DNA of 64,000 nt, from positions 633,774 to 697,773 of the forward strand of contig MU004192.1 in assembly GCA_010093605.1 (NCBI GenBank), given 5' to 3'. Made by a program: the position numbers and the translations under genes. This DNA comes from Lophium mytilinum (Eukaryota > Ascomycota > Dothideomycetes > Mytilinidiales > Mytilinidiaceae). Shown here one piece after another: positions 53,358-64,000 of the stretch. Each line of letters starts with the position of its first letter. The first letter of the stretch is position 1. The notes beneath the pieces are model-generated. The model ran no database searches. It was given only the letters and a program-made list of their open reading frames with translations, and was not told where the DNA came from.

Positions 53358-54635
53358 GTGTTCCAAATATGCGATCAGATTTGTCAGTCATTGAACCATC
53401 GTCGGGGTGGTTGCTAGAAGAAGACGATACCTCCCTTAATCAGCAGAAGAACGTCTTGTGATGGCAGCACTTCATCGTGACTAGCGCATGAGTATTACTT
53501 CTACGGAAAGGGGTATTAGTCGTAAACGAAAATAGGACAAATGAAGACCTACCCGACTATAAGGCACATCCCTCCTCTTGGACGATGGGTGAAAAGAAAC
53601 TGCTCGAAGAGCTTACTAGCCGGCACATCGGTAGCCTACCAGGAGTGGTGCCTCCTCTGACCATCTTGATATCAATTCATCGCTATACGCAAGCTCAGCG
53701 ATACACTCATCAAGCCTAGATGTAAAAGCAACATGCGGAGAGTACAAAAGCTATCACAAAGCACTATTCAAATTACCCGCCCTAAGGAGCAAAAATCCCG
53801 CAAGACAGCCTTCTGGACTGGCCAGCATCGATCGGCCCCCTGCATACCCTACACCTAAATTCCAGCCAGACATACCACGTTCACCGTTACAACCAGCCAA
53901 GCCAAGCCAACGAAGCAATCGAAGCTCACCCTACCTCCTGCCACCGTCCACGCCTAATCCATGCGCAGAGCCTCGCTATTCTCAATTCCAAATACCCACA
54001 CGCCTGAACGCTGCGCTCAGCCGCACTCGAAGCCCCGCGCGCACGACGCAACATTCGCAGCCTCCTCGCTGACCTCATCCCTCACCCCCTCCGCCCCACG
54101 GCCAAGCCTTGCAAGGCGTTTCCTGTCAGCTCGCTATCCCTTGGAGATATTCCTGCCCCGCCAAGCACCGCTTTGACCGCCTTCAGTCGCTCATGGCGCC
54201 AGCAGCCCGCGGACGGCGGGATTAAGGTCTGTTAAGAGTCTGACTGGTGGCCTTGGGGCGGTTGGTGTGCGCGGTGGTGAGAACCTTATTGTGTCGTCCT
54301 GTGAGTGGGGTGTGACTGGGAGGAGGAGGGGGAAGGCATCAGTGGGCGGAGAAAAGTGGGTGTGGGACTGGATTTTGGTGGTTCATTCGGAGAAATGCTC
54401 TGGAGATTACGTATGTAGATGTACAATCTGAGAATTTGGTATGTTCTATTGAGGGAAAATTGCGTACTATATAGTTCACAATATCAAAACTCGAGGGCCT
54501 AACTCTACAGCCTCGGGAAATGGGTAAGTTCGTTCGCCATTCTCATTCCTGGCTTCATCAGCCTCTCTTCCCTCCTCATCCTCATCCATCAGTCCACACT
54601 ACTCACAGATCATCCCCAGACTTATCTGCTAGGGG
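53358..54635. other. Intergenic
   Basis: Downstream of the transcription factor. A 71-codon ATG frame (53961-54176, MRRASLFSIPNTHTPERC) has an Arg/Ser/Pro-rich, low-complexity product with no support. No RNA gene was recognised. Confidence 0.45.
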
Positions 54636-54842
54636 CTAGTATTTCCGCGGCACCCATGGCTCCGCCTCACAGGTACGCGTCTCGCCCGGGCTACCCTGAT
54701 CCAGCACGTCCGCCCCACTTCCCCAGCACTTGAACACGTCGTTTATGAAGTCGCAGCACACTCCTGTACGAGGGCGGGGGATGGCGGGCGAGGTGTTGAA
54801 TGCGGCGATGAGGCGGTTGCGCAAGCGAGTTAGGGAAGCCAT
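54636..54842 (-). CDS. Small Cys-containing hypothetical protein
   Basis: A 68-codon frame from an ATG (MASLTRLRNRLIAAFNTSPA). The C-terminal half has VCCDFINDVFKCWGSG and RTCEAEPW, so four Cys in 40 residues, and no signal peptide, which argues against a secreted effector. The N-terminal amphipathic, basic stretch could be a mitochondrial presequence. There is no family match I can name; it could be a last exon of something larger. Confidence 0.35.
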   Translation of the reverse strand: MASLTRLRNRLIAAFNTSPAIPRPRTGVCCDFINDVFKCWGSGADVLDQGSPGETRTCEAEPWVPRKY

Positions 54843-55132
54843 CCTGGAGGGTGTTAGATTATGGTAGAGTTATTTTGGCAAATGGTGCGGATGGAGAAGC
54901 GCTCGAGTACAGGACGCGGTGAAGAAAAAGCCTTATACCTACAATATGGGAATGATGCAGCTGAGACAACGACAGAACTGTAGGGACCAAGTCCCACTTT
55001 GGCGTGCGTCTACTTTCCATACGCCTCCCGCATATGAAGCCTAGCTGGCGGGCGTTTCAGAAGCACAGCTGTGAAGGAGTTGTACCAGCGAAGCTGCATG
55101 TATGTGGGACTGAAGTGGGAGGTATGCGCGGC

Positions 55133-56237
55133 TTATTGCTCGGTCTTTTGCTGTTCGAAGCCGAGCTCGACAAATGCAGGTATGCGCCCTTCTGATTCGA
55201 GGATAGCACAAATCTCTTCGATGATAACGTCAATCAGAAGGCCTTGCTTGATGACTGCTTGGATCAAGGTCTGTTATGTGTATAAGGACAGATTGTAGCG
55301 TATCGTCAGGTCTTTCAGTGGCTTCTGAAGATCTCCACTTCGGGGGTCGAATAGTGGAATCGTGGACTTCGTTCCTGCATCTAGATAAGCCTAAGGACAG
55401 GTAGAGAAGTTGCAGAAGAGACGTACAGGACTAGGGGTGTTGCTTGCACTTCCTAAATTCAGCCCTCCTAGTGATAGATTACCATCCATGTTGAAGGTAG
55501 GCTCGAAAGCCGGATCTGTAGCTGGTTGGTAGGTAATCATGGGTGGATTCTGATGGTAAAATGGTTCGCGAGAGTAGTATGGTACTGATGTAATCCAGGG
55601 TTGGTGGGCCCAGGGTTCTGCATAGCTTTCGAGGTTATGGCTCTGATTGGGATATGAAACAGGAGGCCAAGTGGGGTCTGGGCTGTTGTAAGTCTGCGGA
55701 CATACATGTCCCAACGGTGACTCATGATAGCCAACCGTATTTGACACCGATCCCGTCTGGGTGTAATTTCCCTCAGCAAGGGGTTGTAGTTGCACAGAGC
55801 GAAGGTGAGGAGATACATCATGACCAAGTCCGAGGGACAATTGGTCATCTAGAGCCGGTTCCGGGGATCCGGTAGAAGAGCCTGGGCCACTCGATGATGG
55901 ATCATTTTCGAGGAGTTGCTCTAGAAACTGGAGCTTCCTCTTTCGCTTCTCGCCTGCGAAAGCCAAACGAATTAGTACAGACCGTCAAGCAACTGAGCCA
56001 CATATATGGGTACCTACGGTAATTTCTCGAAGCTATGCGGTTCTGTTGCTTGCGTGCTTCGCTATTGACTTTAGTTGGCTTGGGTGTCGGAGAAACCGAG
56101 GGTTTCCTGATCACCGTCTCTCTTGCATGAGCATCGGGCACCGTTGTAGAGCGTGTTCGTCTAGGTCTATAGGTGGCGATGGTTTCTTCTTCTACTGAGC
56201 GAACTGCTCTGTCCTGAATCTGATAAGTTGGTACCAT
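55133..56237 (-). CDS. bZIP transcription factor
   Basis: Exons 56237-56018, 55953-55427 and probably 55270-55133. The first splice (64-nt intron, GTAGGT ... TTTCGCAG) joins KQQNRIASRNYR to EKRKRKLQFLEQLLE, a full bZIP basic region (N-x2-A-x2-N-x-R variant) leading into a short leucine zipper. The start is the ATG at 56237. The rest is Pro/Tyr/Ser-rich. After SASNTPSP a strong GTACGT donor occurs. Using the acceptor at 55271 (156-nt intron) adds the helical end TLIQAVIKQGLLIDVIIEEI ... FVELGF, 294 residues in total. If it is not spliced, the frame stops at 55391 with VRLFCNFSTCP. It is a nuclear DNA-binding regulator, perhaps of stress responses as in AP-1-like families. The DNA-binding half is secure and the 3' end is not. 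Confidence 0.78.
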
Positions 56238-58223
56238 GGCCCTAGCGGGTTGCGATTTGGTATAGCTAAGCGTGCAGAAGACGGTCGAATACTGCGAGAG
56301 ATGGTTAAAAGTAGTGGCATGGAAATGAAATAATAAGGGATGCTGACGCCTCTCGGATAACGCGTATATATGTATTCGCGCTCGGGTCAAAGCGGGGATA
56401 TTACGCGTATTTTGTGAAGGCAAACTTAGATAAAAGCTTTATAATCTCTGCCAAATTTAGTATTTGAGAAAATGGCCAAGGGCTCGCTTGATGATGACAT
56501 CCCTGGCATGAGGTACCCCAGCCCTGCGGTGAGGGCGTACCCAGCGCCTGGTCTCATTCGGGCCACAACGCGAGCTCAGACGCAATGTTCGACATGGCTA
56601 AGCGGGCATGCCGAGATCAACGTCTTGGCTGAGAGACCGCGGCTATTCTCATTGGCGCTCTGTCAGTCATGCAGCTGAAATGCTCCGAGCATGGGATTAG
56701 GTGGATTAGAATCGCGATTGAAGCGCGAAGGACGCGGGGGTTGCAGGCTTCCCGCGTTCCTGAGATTGCTGGCGTCAGCAGTCCCGATTCACGCCAACGG
56801 CGATCGGAAACGCGGCGTGTAGCGGTGACCAGCAGGGCGGTACCAGTGCTTGAAAATATGACTGGAGGCGGTCCCGCATGGCAACCTTGTTTCGACCTTA
56901 CCGGTGTGCTTTGCTTGGAACCAGAAGCTTGTTCCTAGGCTTGTCTCGAGTTGGATAATGCTGGAGCACCTATCTTGGCTGTGATTGTGATGATGGCAAG
57001 ATACACCCTCTGATCCCTACTGATATTCGCTGCGGATGATAAGAGACATTGGGTCGTTTATCGAGTATGTTCTGACACATGTATCTTGATGTGGAGAACC
57101 TTAGCTAGGACCTTATCTCGAACGATGATATCAGGAGCAGTGTGTACTTGGCAGATGTGTCTCGAAGCGTTACACAACTAGGCGAGTCAGCTCCGAGGGT
57201 TTGCGATTGTACAGTACGTCTATGGTTCCTTTTGACCCCGATGAATAACAGCCTATCAGATGGAGTTTGCTGATCCGTCAGTATAGCTACTCAAGGCTGG
57301 CCAAAGGGATCGTCGGGCCTGGTTGCTCCTTTGCAACATGCGAAGATTAGTAACGAGCACGTATAAAATTGCTCATGAATAGACTCTGCGCAACAGAATG
57401 AAGGACGCGTCTGCTGACATCAGATGAGAAATGCGGGTTTCTTGATCAGTGCAGTGTTATAAGACAGGCTGAGTAGAAATAAGGTGTTGTCTAGTCCTGC
57501 TAGTGCACGAAGCTTGGCATGCAAGGGTAAAACAAGGCCCCTTGCAAAGTGGTAGTGTACGAATCTGTCCTTTGATTCCACAATTTCATATGCTCTTGCA
57601 AAATACTCCCCAAAGGATATTGCACGCTTGCTTAGCATGGCTTGAATCTGATACGGTTAAAAAATCGTAAAACAACATTTTCACAAGGTCGATAGCTTTC
57701 CGGGCCACCTCAGACGGTATTGAACTCCTACAATTCCCTCCACCAATTCTAATCATAGACTCTCAAACAAGCTTGTCGGCACGCAGCACGCCGAGACGAC
57801 AGGGAAGTTGTGCTGTAGCAGGGTCATTGTTCTAGCTTGCGCAAACGTCGGGCCATGTACGGTAGGAGCGGAATGCATGGTATATACTGTAACGTTACCA
57901 TAGAAGCAAACGACCAATTTCCACCGTGGATCTGTGACTGTGAACCTAATCGCAGACTTGTCAGTTGCTCTCAAAATAGAACTATAAAATGGGCTGAAGT
58001 TTCATTGGTCGAACCGCGCAAAGCACGGAGCGTCCAGCCAACTCGCCTGGCACGCTTCTTACTGCATATGTATGGCGCAGTTATGCAGACCCCCTACTGC
58101 ATTTCACCTACACACTCCTCGCGTTTCTTTCCGCTTGCCCTCCTTAGTACGTGTCACAACTCACTAAACGGAGGGCTTTCATGCCTAAAGGACACAAATC
58201 CGCTTCGAGTTGATCTCCCAATC
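56238..58223. other. Intergenic between divergent genes
   Basis: About 2 kb between the bZIP gene (minus) and the DUF3431 gene (plus). Small frames (for example 56669-56938 plus, 57638-57420 minus) have no domain or splice support. No repeat was recognised. Confidence 0.5.
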
Positions 58224-59412
58224 ATGCTTACGCGACGAATCCCCGTCCGTTTAGCCCTGGCCTCTGGAATAGCAATCTTCGTTCTTTACTACGTCTACAT
58301 ACTGCAACTACAACCCCCAACAGAAATTGAGCCTGGAAGATTTGAACATGAGTTCAAAACTGATGCGATCAACGTTGCCGAAAAGGAGCTAGTAGTCGCA
58401 AGTCTTCGTGGAGATGACACTTCGTGGCTAGACGATTTCTTTCCCAGTTGGATCAAGAATGTTTACGTGGCCAACGACCACACAGCGATTCTCACTGTTC
58501 CCACAAACAAAGGCAGAGAAGCAATGGTCAGTATCTTCACATAAGATTTGGCATGGTGTATTGATAAGAAATACATAGGCATATTTAACGTACGATTCAT
58601 TCCTTAACCCACGCGATTTAAGGTAATTGTCTCACTCCATTCATTTAGATACATTATCGACCGCTACGATGATCTTCCAGACGTGGTCATCTTCATTCAT
58701 AGCTTGCGTTATCAATGGCACAATGAGGATCCCATGTACGGTAAGTTCGACCCCACATAGAAGCACAGCACTTTTGCAGGCGTCTAACAGCTTGGTAGAC
58801 GGCGTGCCAGTCCTCCGCAATCTCCAACTTAACCACGTGAAGAGACGGGGTTATGTCGCACTTCGCTGCTCCTGGACTATGGGCTGTCCTTCCGAATTGC
58901 ACCCATTGAAGCCCAGCTCAGACAACGATGATCGATCTAAGAACGAAGCAGCATACGCTTCCGTCTTCAAAACCTTGTTTCCCAATTCGACAGTTCCCGA
59001 GGTAGTGGGAGCTCACTGCTCCTCGCAATTCGCTGTATCCCGCGAGCGGGTTCGCGAAAGATCAAAAGCCGAATATGAGAACATCAGAAAGTGGCTCTTG
59101 GAGACCGACTTAGAGGATCAGATCAGTGGTAGAGTGCTAGAGTATTCATGGCACAGTAAGTCGTGCTTGGTTACTAGAAAGGTGAGAGACACCGACTAAT
59201 GAGCTCTTATAGTCATTATGCAGATGCCAGCTGTGGATTGTCAGGATGCTGGGCAGTGCTTCTGCGAAACATTCGGCCTATGCAATCTCACATGCACAGA
59301 GAGTGGGTGTGACAAGCGATACAAGCTGCCTTCATACTCCGTCATACCAAATGATTGGCCTGAAGTAGGCCCTGGAAGTGATGGGTGGCCAGAACGTGGT
59401 TGGGCGGATTGA
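58224..59412 (+). CDS. DUF3431 family type II membrane protein
   Basis: Five exons: 58224-58526, an 11-nt microexon 58579-58589, 58649-58740, 58799-59155 and 59213-59412; introns 52-59 nt, 320 residues. The start MLTRRIPVRLAL is chosen over the open upstream frame because a membrane helix follows at about 8-27 (ALASGIAIFVLYYVYIL). The microexon supplies AYL(T), giving GREAMAYLTYIIDRYDDLPD, the family signature, then FIHSLRYQWHN, YDGVPVLRNL and CSSQFAVSRERVRERS. The end carries a Cys cluster (CQDAGQCFCETFGLCNLTC) probably forming disulfides in the secretory lumen. DUF3431 proteins are common in fungi and resemble glycosyltransferase-like Golgi proteins in topology, but their activity is unknown. 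Confidence 0.85.
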
Positions 59413-59738
59413 AGAATCAATACTTGCGATTTTGTCAAGCTCATGCTCGCGGCATGGTACATTTCAACATGGTACATTTCAAGTATACAACGCCCAGATG
59501 CGTAAGCCATGCGGCCTCAAGTCCGCAGCAGGCTTTGAAGAAGTATCGATACCAGGGGAAGAGCGGCAATTAACGACTCATGAGTTCATGCATGGGGCTG
59601 TGGTGTGGATAGTCCGGACTCGCGGTATCGCTGGATGACTTCATCGTGAGTGCAGTGGAATGACAGATTGGATGCTTCGAGATTGGGTATTATTCGCGTG
59701 AGAAGGTTCGTACGTATATACGGACATGGCGACCATAT
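59413..59738. other. Intergenic between convergent genes
   Basis: Short 3' flanking region between the DUF3431 and TMEM234-like genes. Nothing was recognised. Confidence 0.6.
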
Positions 59739-60305
59739 CTAGCTCTTACTCTGCACGCAAAGCGCGATGCCCCCAAGCACAAGGCCCATGCCTATCCAAG
59801 TGTCTGTGAGATGTCAGTTCCAAATCCTTTCTCTCAAAGCCATAGCCCACACATACCTCGGTTTATAACCTTCCCCTCTGCCCACCACTCCCCCAAAACT
59901 GTAAACAGAAACGCCAGTGAATTCGTAATCGGAACCGTGAGGCTCAGCTCTGGAAGCCCTCTGTTAGCACGCCGTCCCTTGTTCCCATTCTACAGGATCC
60001 GACTTACCCGCCTTCCCGATCAACAAGAAGAACCATATGCTTCCCGTGACATTGCACAGTAGTGGGATCGCATACGCGGGCCGCCGCAGTAAGTCTACCA
60101 CCGCCCAGAACACACCGAGTATCTTCCGCTTTAGCCAGCTGTTTCGTGGGTCTGTGACTGAGGGACGCGTAGGAGGAGTGTAGTTTATGGCTGCCCGCCG
60201 CATGAAGGGCGTCGTGAGACCCCATGCAGCGCCGACGAGGAGGAAACCGAGGACCCAGCGAATGATTGAGGGTTGAGGCTCGGCGTGGGGTGCGTCGGGG
60301 TCCAT
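59739..60305 (-). CDS. TMEM234-like small multi-pass membrane protein
   Basis: Three exons: 60305-60008, 59949-59857 and 59803-59739 (introns 58 and 53 nt, donors GTAAGT and GTATGT); 151 residues. Four hydrophobic segments are seen: WVLGFLLVGAAWGLTTPFM, AYAIPLLCNVTGSIWFFLLI, LTVPITNSLAFLFTVLGEWW and GMGLVLGGIALCV. The phrases AWGLTTPFMRRAA, CNVTGS and ELSLTVPITNSLAFLFT are characteristic of the TMEM234/DMT-like family. It has one DMT half, so it may dimerise. It is probably in the ER or Golgi, and the function of the family is not established. Confidence 0.88.
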
Positions 60306-61128
60306 TGTTGCTGATGGTAGAGAATTGAGTTGGTGTGTGGCGACGAAGAAAGATTGGCGTGCTGTGGCGACGTCTAGATAGCTATACTTCTTCTAACGGT
60401 GTTTGGGATGGCACTAGGAGTCGCGAAGCTCTCCCGAGAGAGATCGAATAGCTGACTAAGCCGCACTCCTCTTGGCATCCTCGATGTCTACTCACGATTA
60501 CCTTACTCTTGTCATCAAATACACATCACTTGGTACGCTAGTTGATTAATTCGACCTATTCGAGTAATGGCGGATTGATAAAGCTCAATAGCAGTGTTCT
60601 GATTTGATACGCCGATACACATACTACGAGAGTCTGCAGTAAGCTATGCTACCTGACAATGACTTCTAGATGATCTTCAAAAGTGATAGCCGCTATAGTC
60701 GCATCTAGAGTTGGACAATCTGGGTCATGAGGCGTCGGAACCCGAATACGAGCCCTCCAGAGGACTAAAGGTACTACCTATATATACTAGTCGGTGCCCG
60801 CGGTCCAACAACACCGACATTATCAGACACATCTATTCAACATAGTACAGTGCAAGTGTCTTGCTCTCTCATCAAAGCTACCAACTCGGAAACTCTCATT
60901 GTAGCTACTTCAGACAGGTATACTGTACCTTGATGATCGCGAACTTTTGAGCTTATCGGTCTTACAGATCTTATATCCGTGGTGTTTCAAGGTTCGCATC
61001 AACGAGGCGCTTGAGAGATCTTGTTTCTGTTTTTCGCTACCATATAAAGACAGATTTACCTTACATCGACTCTACTTCCTTGCCAGTATTAGAACTCAAT
61101 CACGCCTTGGAAAAAGGCGCCCGCCGAC
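60306..61128. other. Intergenic between divergent genes
   Basis: Promoter region for the TMEM234-like (minus) and F-box-like (plus) genes. No coding frame with support. Confidence 0.5.
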
Positions 61129-61922
61129 ATGGCAGACACGAGTGTTGTGAAAGCATGTAATTCTGGCACTGTCCTTGTGCCAAACTGCACAGATACAAAT
61201 CCAGGTCAGTCTTAATGGAGAATTTCTTATTGCTTAACGACAGTCAGTTGACGTCAACAGTGCTTTTCCTCCAAGCTTCTCAGCAGCCAGCTTCAACATT
61301 TCTCGACCTGCCATCGGAACTCCGACTGCAAATCTTTCGATACGCCTTTGACCCCGGCGATCTTATATCCATTCGCCGCAACCCTGCGGTGCTGACCAGC
61401 AACTCTTTCAAGAATGACACCCGTTTTGCCAACCGGTCTTTACGCCTTGCCACGATCTGTCGCGCAGTAAGCCAAGAGGTCGTCGAAGCATACTACAGCA
61501 GCGACGCCCTTCCCTTGAAGGTAGAATGGGCCGAATATTTCTCCCAGACCAAGCAACTCTTACTACCTCCGAGACATGTACGACGCTTCGTCAGGAGAAT
61601 TGCCTTTTACAACTCCACCGAGAACTTCTGGCACTCGGTTATAGGGCAGGGTCAAAGTTTAGCGCCGCTCCAAAGGTTGGAAGAGCTGGGGTTTACGCAC
61701 TTGAAGTCGGTTTATGTTGTGATAGGTGACGGTACGGCGGAGATTATCAATCTATGCTTCCAAGAGCCGCGCAGAGAGAGGTCTAAACTGGAGAGGCTGG
61801 ATGAGACTCGTCAAGCTTTTGGCGGCCTACGCGTTCGTGCGGATTCGGTCTCCATTTTTGGCCTCGAGCGCCATCCGGAGTTCACGAGTGAGCTGGAGAA
61901 GGCCGTTACACTGTATCGCTAA
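61129..61922 (+). CDS. F-box-like / 2EXR-type fungal protein
   Basis: Two exons, 61129-61204 and 61261-61922 (56-nt intron, donor GTCAGT, branch CTTAAC); 245 residues. Splicing joins MADTSVVKACNSGT ... TNPG to VLFLQASQQPA in frame; the alternative is an unspliced start at 61215. The motif FLDLPSELRLQIFRYAFDPG at about 38-57 is the F-box-like element typical of large fungal families. Then come ATICRAVSQEVVEAYYSS and PRHVRRFVRRIAFY, which match the 2EXR-like pattern. Such proteins may recruit Skp1, but many are uncharacterised and fast evolving. No other domain. Confidence 0.75.
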
Positions 61923-62005
61923 AGTCCCGTTTCGATTAACCGCGGTGAGTGCCTAGATCGGAGTCGTAGCACCGAACGTTATTATCTCAGTTCTCACTCC
62001 TTTTC

Positions 62006-63880
62006 TCAATAGGGCTCATCACTCGTTTTGGTTCTTTTATGTATAAAATGCAACTTATTCGATCTTCTTTTCCGACATTCTACATGAAAACTCTCCATCC
62101 TCGTCTTGAATGGGGATCTCCTGAACGCAAAGAACGCTATCAAATATACGCCGGCTCCGAAGAACAAAAGTCCGGCATACGCTACGAACCCCTTCAAATA
62201 CTTCGGTGCATCAGTGCCGGGGAACAGATAGCTTCCGTATATCTGCGCCAGGTTGCCCATGCCGTTGATGATGGCCAACGAAATCGCACGCGTCTCTGGC
62301 TCCAGAGGACCCATGCTGACGGAAGCATATGAGAGGGCCAGTGGGTTTGCCGTCCAGATGGCGCTGTTAATGAAACAGAGGAAGATGTAGCGAGGAATGT
62401 AAGCGTAGATGCCAGCGGTAAGAGCGCAGAATATAGACCCCATGACTAGCACACCACCGGCCATTATAGGACGATAGGAAGGAACCCGATCGGCAATGAT
62501 GCAGGTAGGGACCGCAATGGCGAAGGCGACTACGTAAAGAGGAACCGTCATGTATCTATTTGAATGTGAGTTCGAAGTCTCAGTCTAAGTGAATGTTGGA
62601 AGCTTACTGTGCTTTTACAGCTGTGTATCCAAGACCCTTCACGAGGGTGGGGTTGAAGTATGAGAGTGAGTAGCAACCGATGATGGTCATGTAGCCTGCG
62701 CAAAGCAGCCAAAGCCTCCAATTGCTGATTGCATGAACGAATGCTCGCCAGTGCGTTACTTCAGATCGCTCGCCGGCCTCTCCTCGACTAGTAATTCCGT
62801 CCGCTTGCAGCCGAGCTACTGCGAGGTCGCGCTGAGCCTGCGTCAGCTTCTTTGTTGTGGCTGGGTAATCGAGCAGGAAGAAGGGCGCGATTAGAGCAGC
62901 GCCGATGGTTGCTACCCCTTCGACGATGAATAACCTGGTGGAAGATTAGTAATGAGCTCAACTTGAACAATGAATGGACCATACCATCTCCACCCCGCAA
63001 TTCCGTACTTCCCATCCAGCGAATCTGTTATTGCTCCTGCGATTATCCCACCGAACGCTCCGGACAAGATGCCTGCACTCAAAAATATCATGAATCGTTT
63101 AGATCTGATATGCAGCATTAGCCCACGTCCCGTGTCAGCTTCTTTGGGACTTACTGTTCATGTCGTCGGTACCATGTAGAGATGATGAAGAGAATAGCAG
63201 GCTATGACTCCCATCAGAAAGTTGCTGCAATAAGATTTTTTCCGCGCAACTCACACTAAAACCCGCCTCCATAATTCCTAGGACGAATCGTACGCCGAGA
63301 AGCTGTGCAGGAGTCTTCACAGCGGACATGGATGCCGCAACGGTGCCCCAGCAAATCATCAGCAACGGGACATAGAATGATGGCCGCCATCGGGACATTA
63401 TCATACTTGAGACAGTCAGTATCGAACATAGCTACCTGAAGATCAAGGTGAGCTTACTTCGAGGGCACCTCGGCCACCACATAGCCGACTTGGAACAGTA
63501 CGATTGTGAGAAAGTACTGTGTATCCGTGAGGCCGATGTCAACGTTCATTCCTGCGACCTTGGCATTGCCTTTCGCGTTTGTGTTAATTCTGCTTTTCGG
63601 GAGACGCATCCTCTAACATACCTATGTTTGTTCGGTCCTAGATTTCAGTTAACATCGTTTGAATAGGCTTATAACACATGCACGCTCATACCATGTAAGA
63701 GAATACATAGAGCACCCATATCGTCGGCATGAGGAAGAAGTCGATCTTCCGCACTAACTTCTTCTCCTCGTCCGTCTTCTTGATGAAGACGGCATCCTCA
63801 AGGTCTTGTTTCCGATCTGTGGTTGCGAGATGGTCTACCGTCTCAACCCAACTTTTAGGGTCCTCAGGGTGTGCTGCCAT
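62006..63880 (-). CDS. MFS transporter of the anion:cation symporter (Dal5/allantoate permease-like) family
   Basis: Eight exons: 63880-63692, a 16-nt exon 63637-63622, 63569-63458, 63405-63255, 63201-63155, 63104-62985, 62934-62608 and 62555-62006; all seven introns are 50-54 nt GT-AG. The product is 503 residues with about 12 membrane helices. The loop DRTNIGNAKVAGM after helix 1 (formed by the 16-nt exon) and the motif-A-like GYVVAEVPSNMIMSRWRPS identify the ACS family, which imports allantoate, vitamins, nicotinate or organic anions by proton symport. The central loop contains YPATTKKLTQAQRDLAVARL. The C-terminus is basic and cytosolic. Plasma membrane location is likely; substrate not determinable. 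Confidence 0.9.
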
Positions 63881-64000
63881 TGTAGAGCGTGTCGTAGATT
63901 AAGAATAGAGACGAATGAAAATAGCAGGAGAAGATAATGATTTGAAAGGCGTAAAGGGCAGAAAACCGAATGGTTGCGGTCTTCTCTCCACTCTGATATA

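Noticed and set aside
53961-54176. 71-codon ATG frame
   Set aside because: Low-complexity Arg/Ser/Pro product with no domain or splice evidence; mentioned only within the intergenic note.
55391-55426. 36-nt intron in the bZIP gene (GTACGT to CTTAG)
   Set aside because: Shorter than any other intron in the window and lacks a branch site; a longer intron to 55271 fits better.
57837-58223. Upstream extension of the DUF3431 frame
   Set aside because: In frame but without an ATG at its start; the family begins just before the membrane helix, so the ATG at 58224 was preferred.
1-64000. CRISPR arrays, rRNA genes, telomeric repeats, centromere-like arrays
   Set aside because: Looked for by eye and not seen; not expected in a fungal chromosome arm apart from rRNA and telomere.

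Overview
The window is a piece of a filamentous ascomycete nuclear genome (Pezizomycotina; Dothideomycetes is my best guess from the gene style). Reasons: short 48-95 nt introns with GTRNGT donors and CTRAC-type branch sites; a Cdc4 F-box/WD40 protein, a BRAP2/Etp1 ubiquitin ligase and a Hop1 HORMA protein; DUF3431, Zn2Cys6 and Helo-like/ankyrin proteins; and an AT-rich island carrying the mark of repeat-induced point mutation (RIP).

Layout. 0-11 kb: the 5' part of an aldo-keto reductase running off the left edge, a single-pass membrane protein with a PYMPFTPITP motif, the BRAP2/Etp1 homologue and Cdc4, all on the minus strand. 12-13.5 kb: a ricin-B-like lectin with a C-terminal membrane anchor. 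13.5-16.8 kb: gene-empty. 16.8-20 kb: an eight-exon HOP1 homologue. 20-24.2 kb: a long, partly GC-rich non-coding stretch ahead of a 1021-residue disordered protein. 28-40 kb: a kinase-like protein, a Nudix hydrolase of thiamin diphosphate damage control, an ankyrin protein with a STAND-type N-terminus, a cytidylyltransferase/oxidoreductase fusion, an unknown protein and a MOSC protein. 40.6-42.2 kb: a spliced non-coding host transcript with one box C/D snoRNA in each of six introns. 42.4-44.5 kb: a histidine phosphatase. 44.82-50.10 kb: a RIP-degraded Tc1/mariner-type DNA transposon with about 187-bp inverted repeats. 51-64 kb: a Zn2Cys6 regulator, a small Cys-rich ORF, a bZIP factor, a DUF3431 membrane protein, a TMEM234-like protein, an F-box-like protein and a Dal5-type MFS transporter.

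The strongest non-coding discovery is the snoRNA cluster. Four of its six members have guides that fit the targets of yeast snR78, snR77, snR74 and snR73, in the same order as the yeast snR78-snR72 polycistron. In this fungus they are intronic rather than independently transcribed. Other unusual points are a 6-nt microexon inside a Zn2Cys6 domain, an 11-nt microexon in the DUF3431 gene, a GC-AG intron, and a cytidylyltransferase-Gfo/Idh/MocA fusion whose usual active-site residues are changed in both halves.

All exon models were read by eye from splice signals, reading frame and family knowledge. No alignment or search was run. Guide/rRNA matches rely on remembered yeast rRNA sequence.
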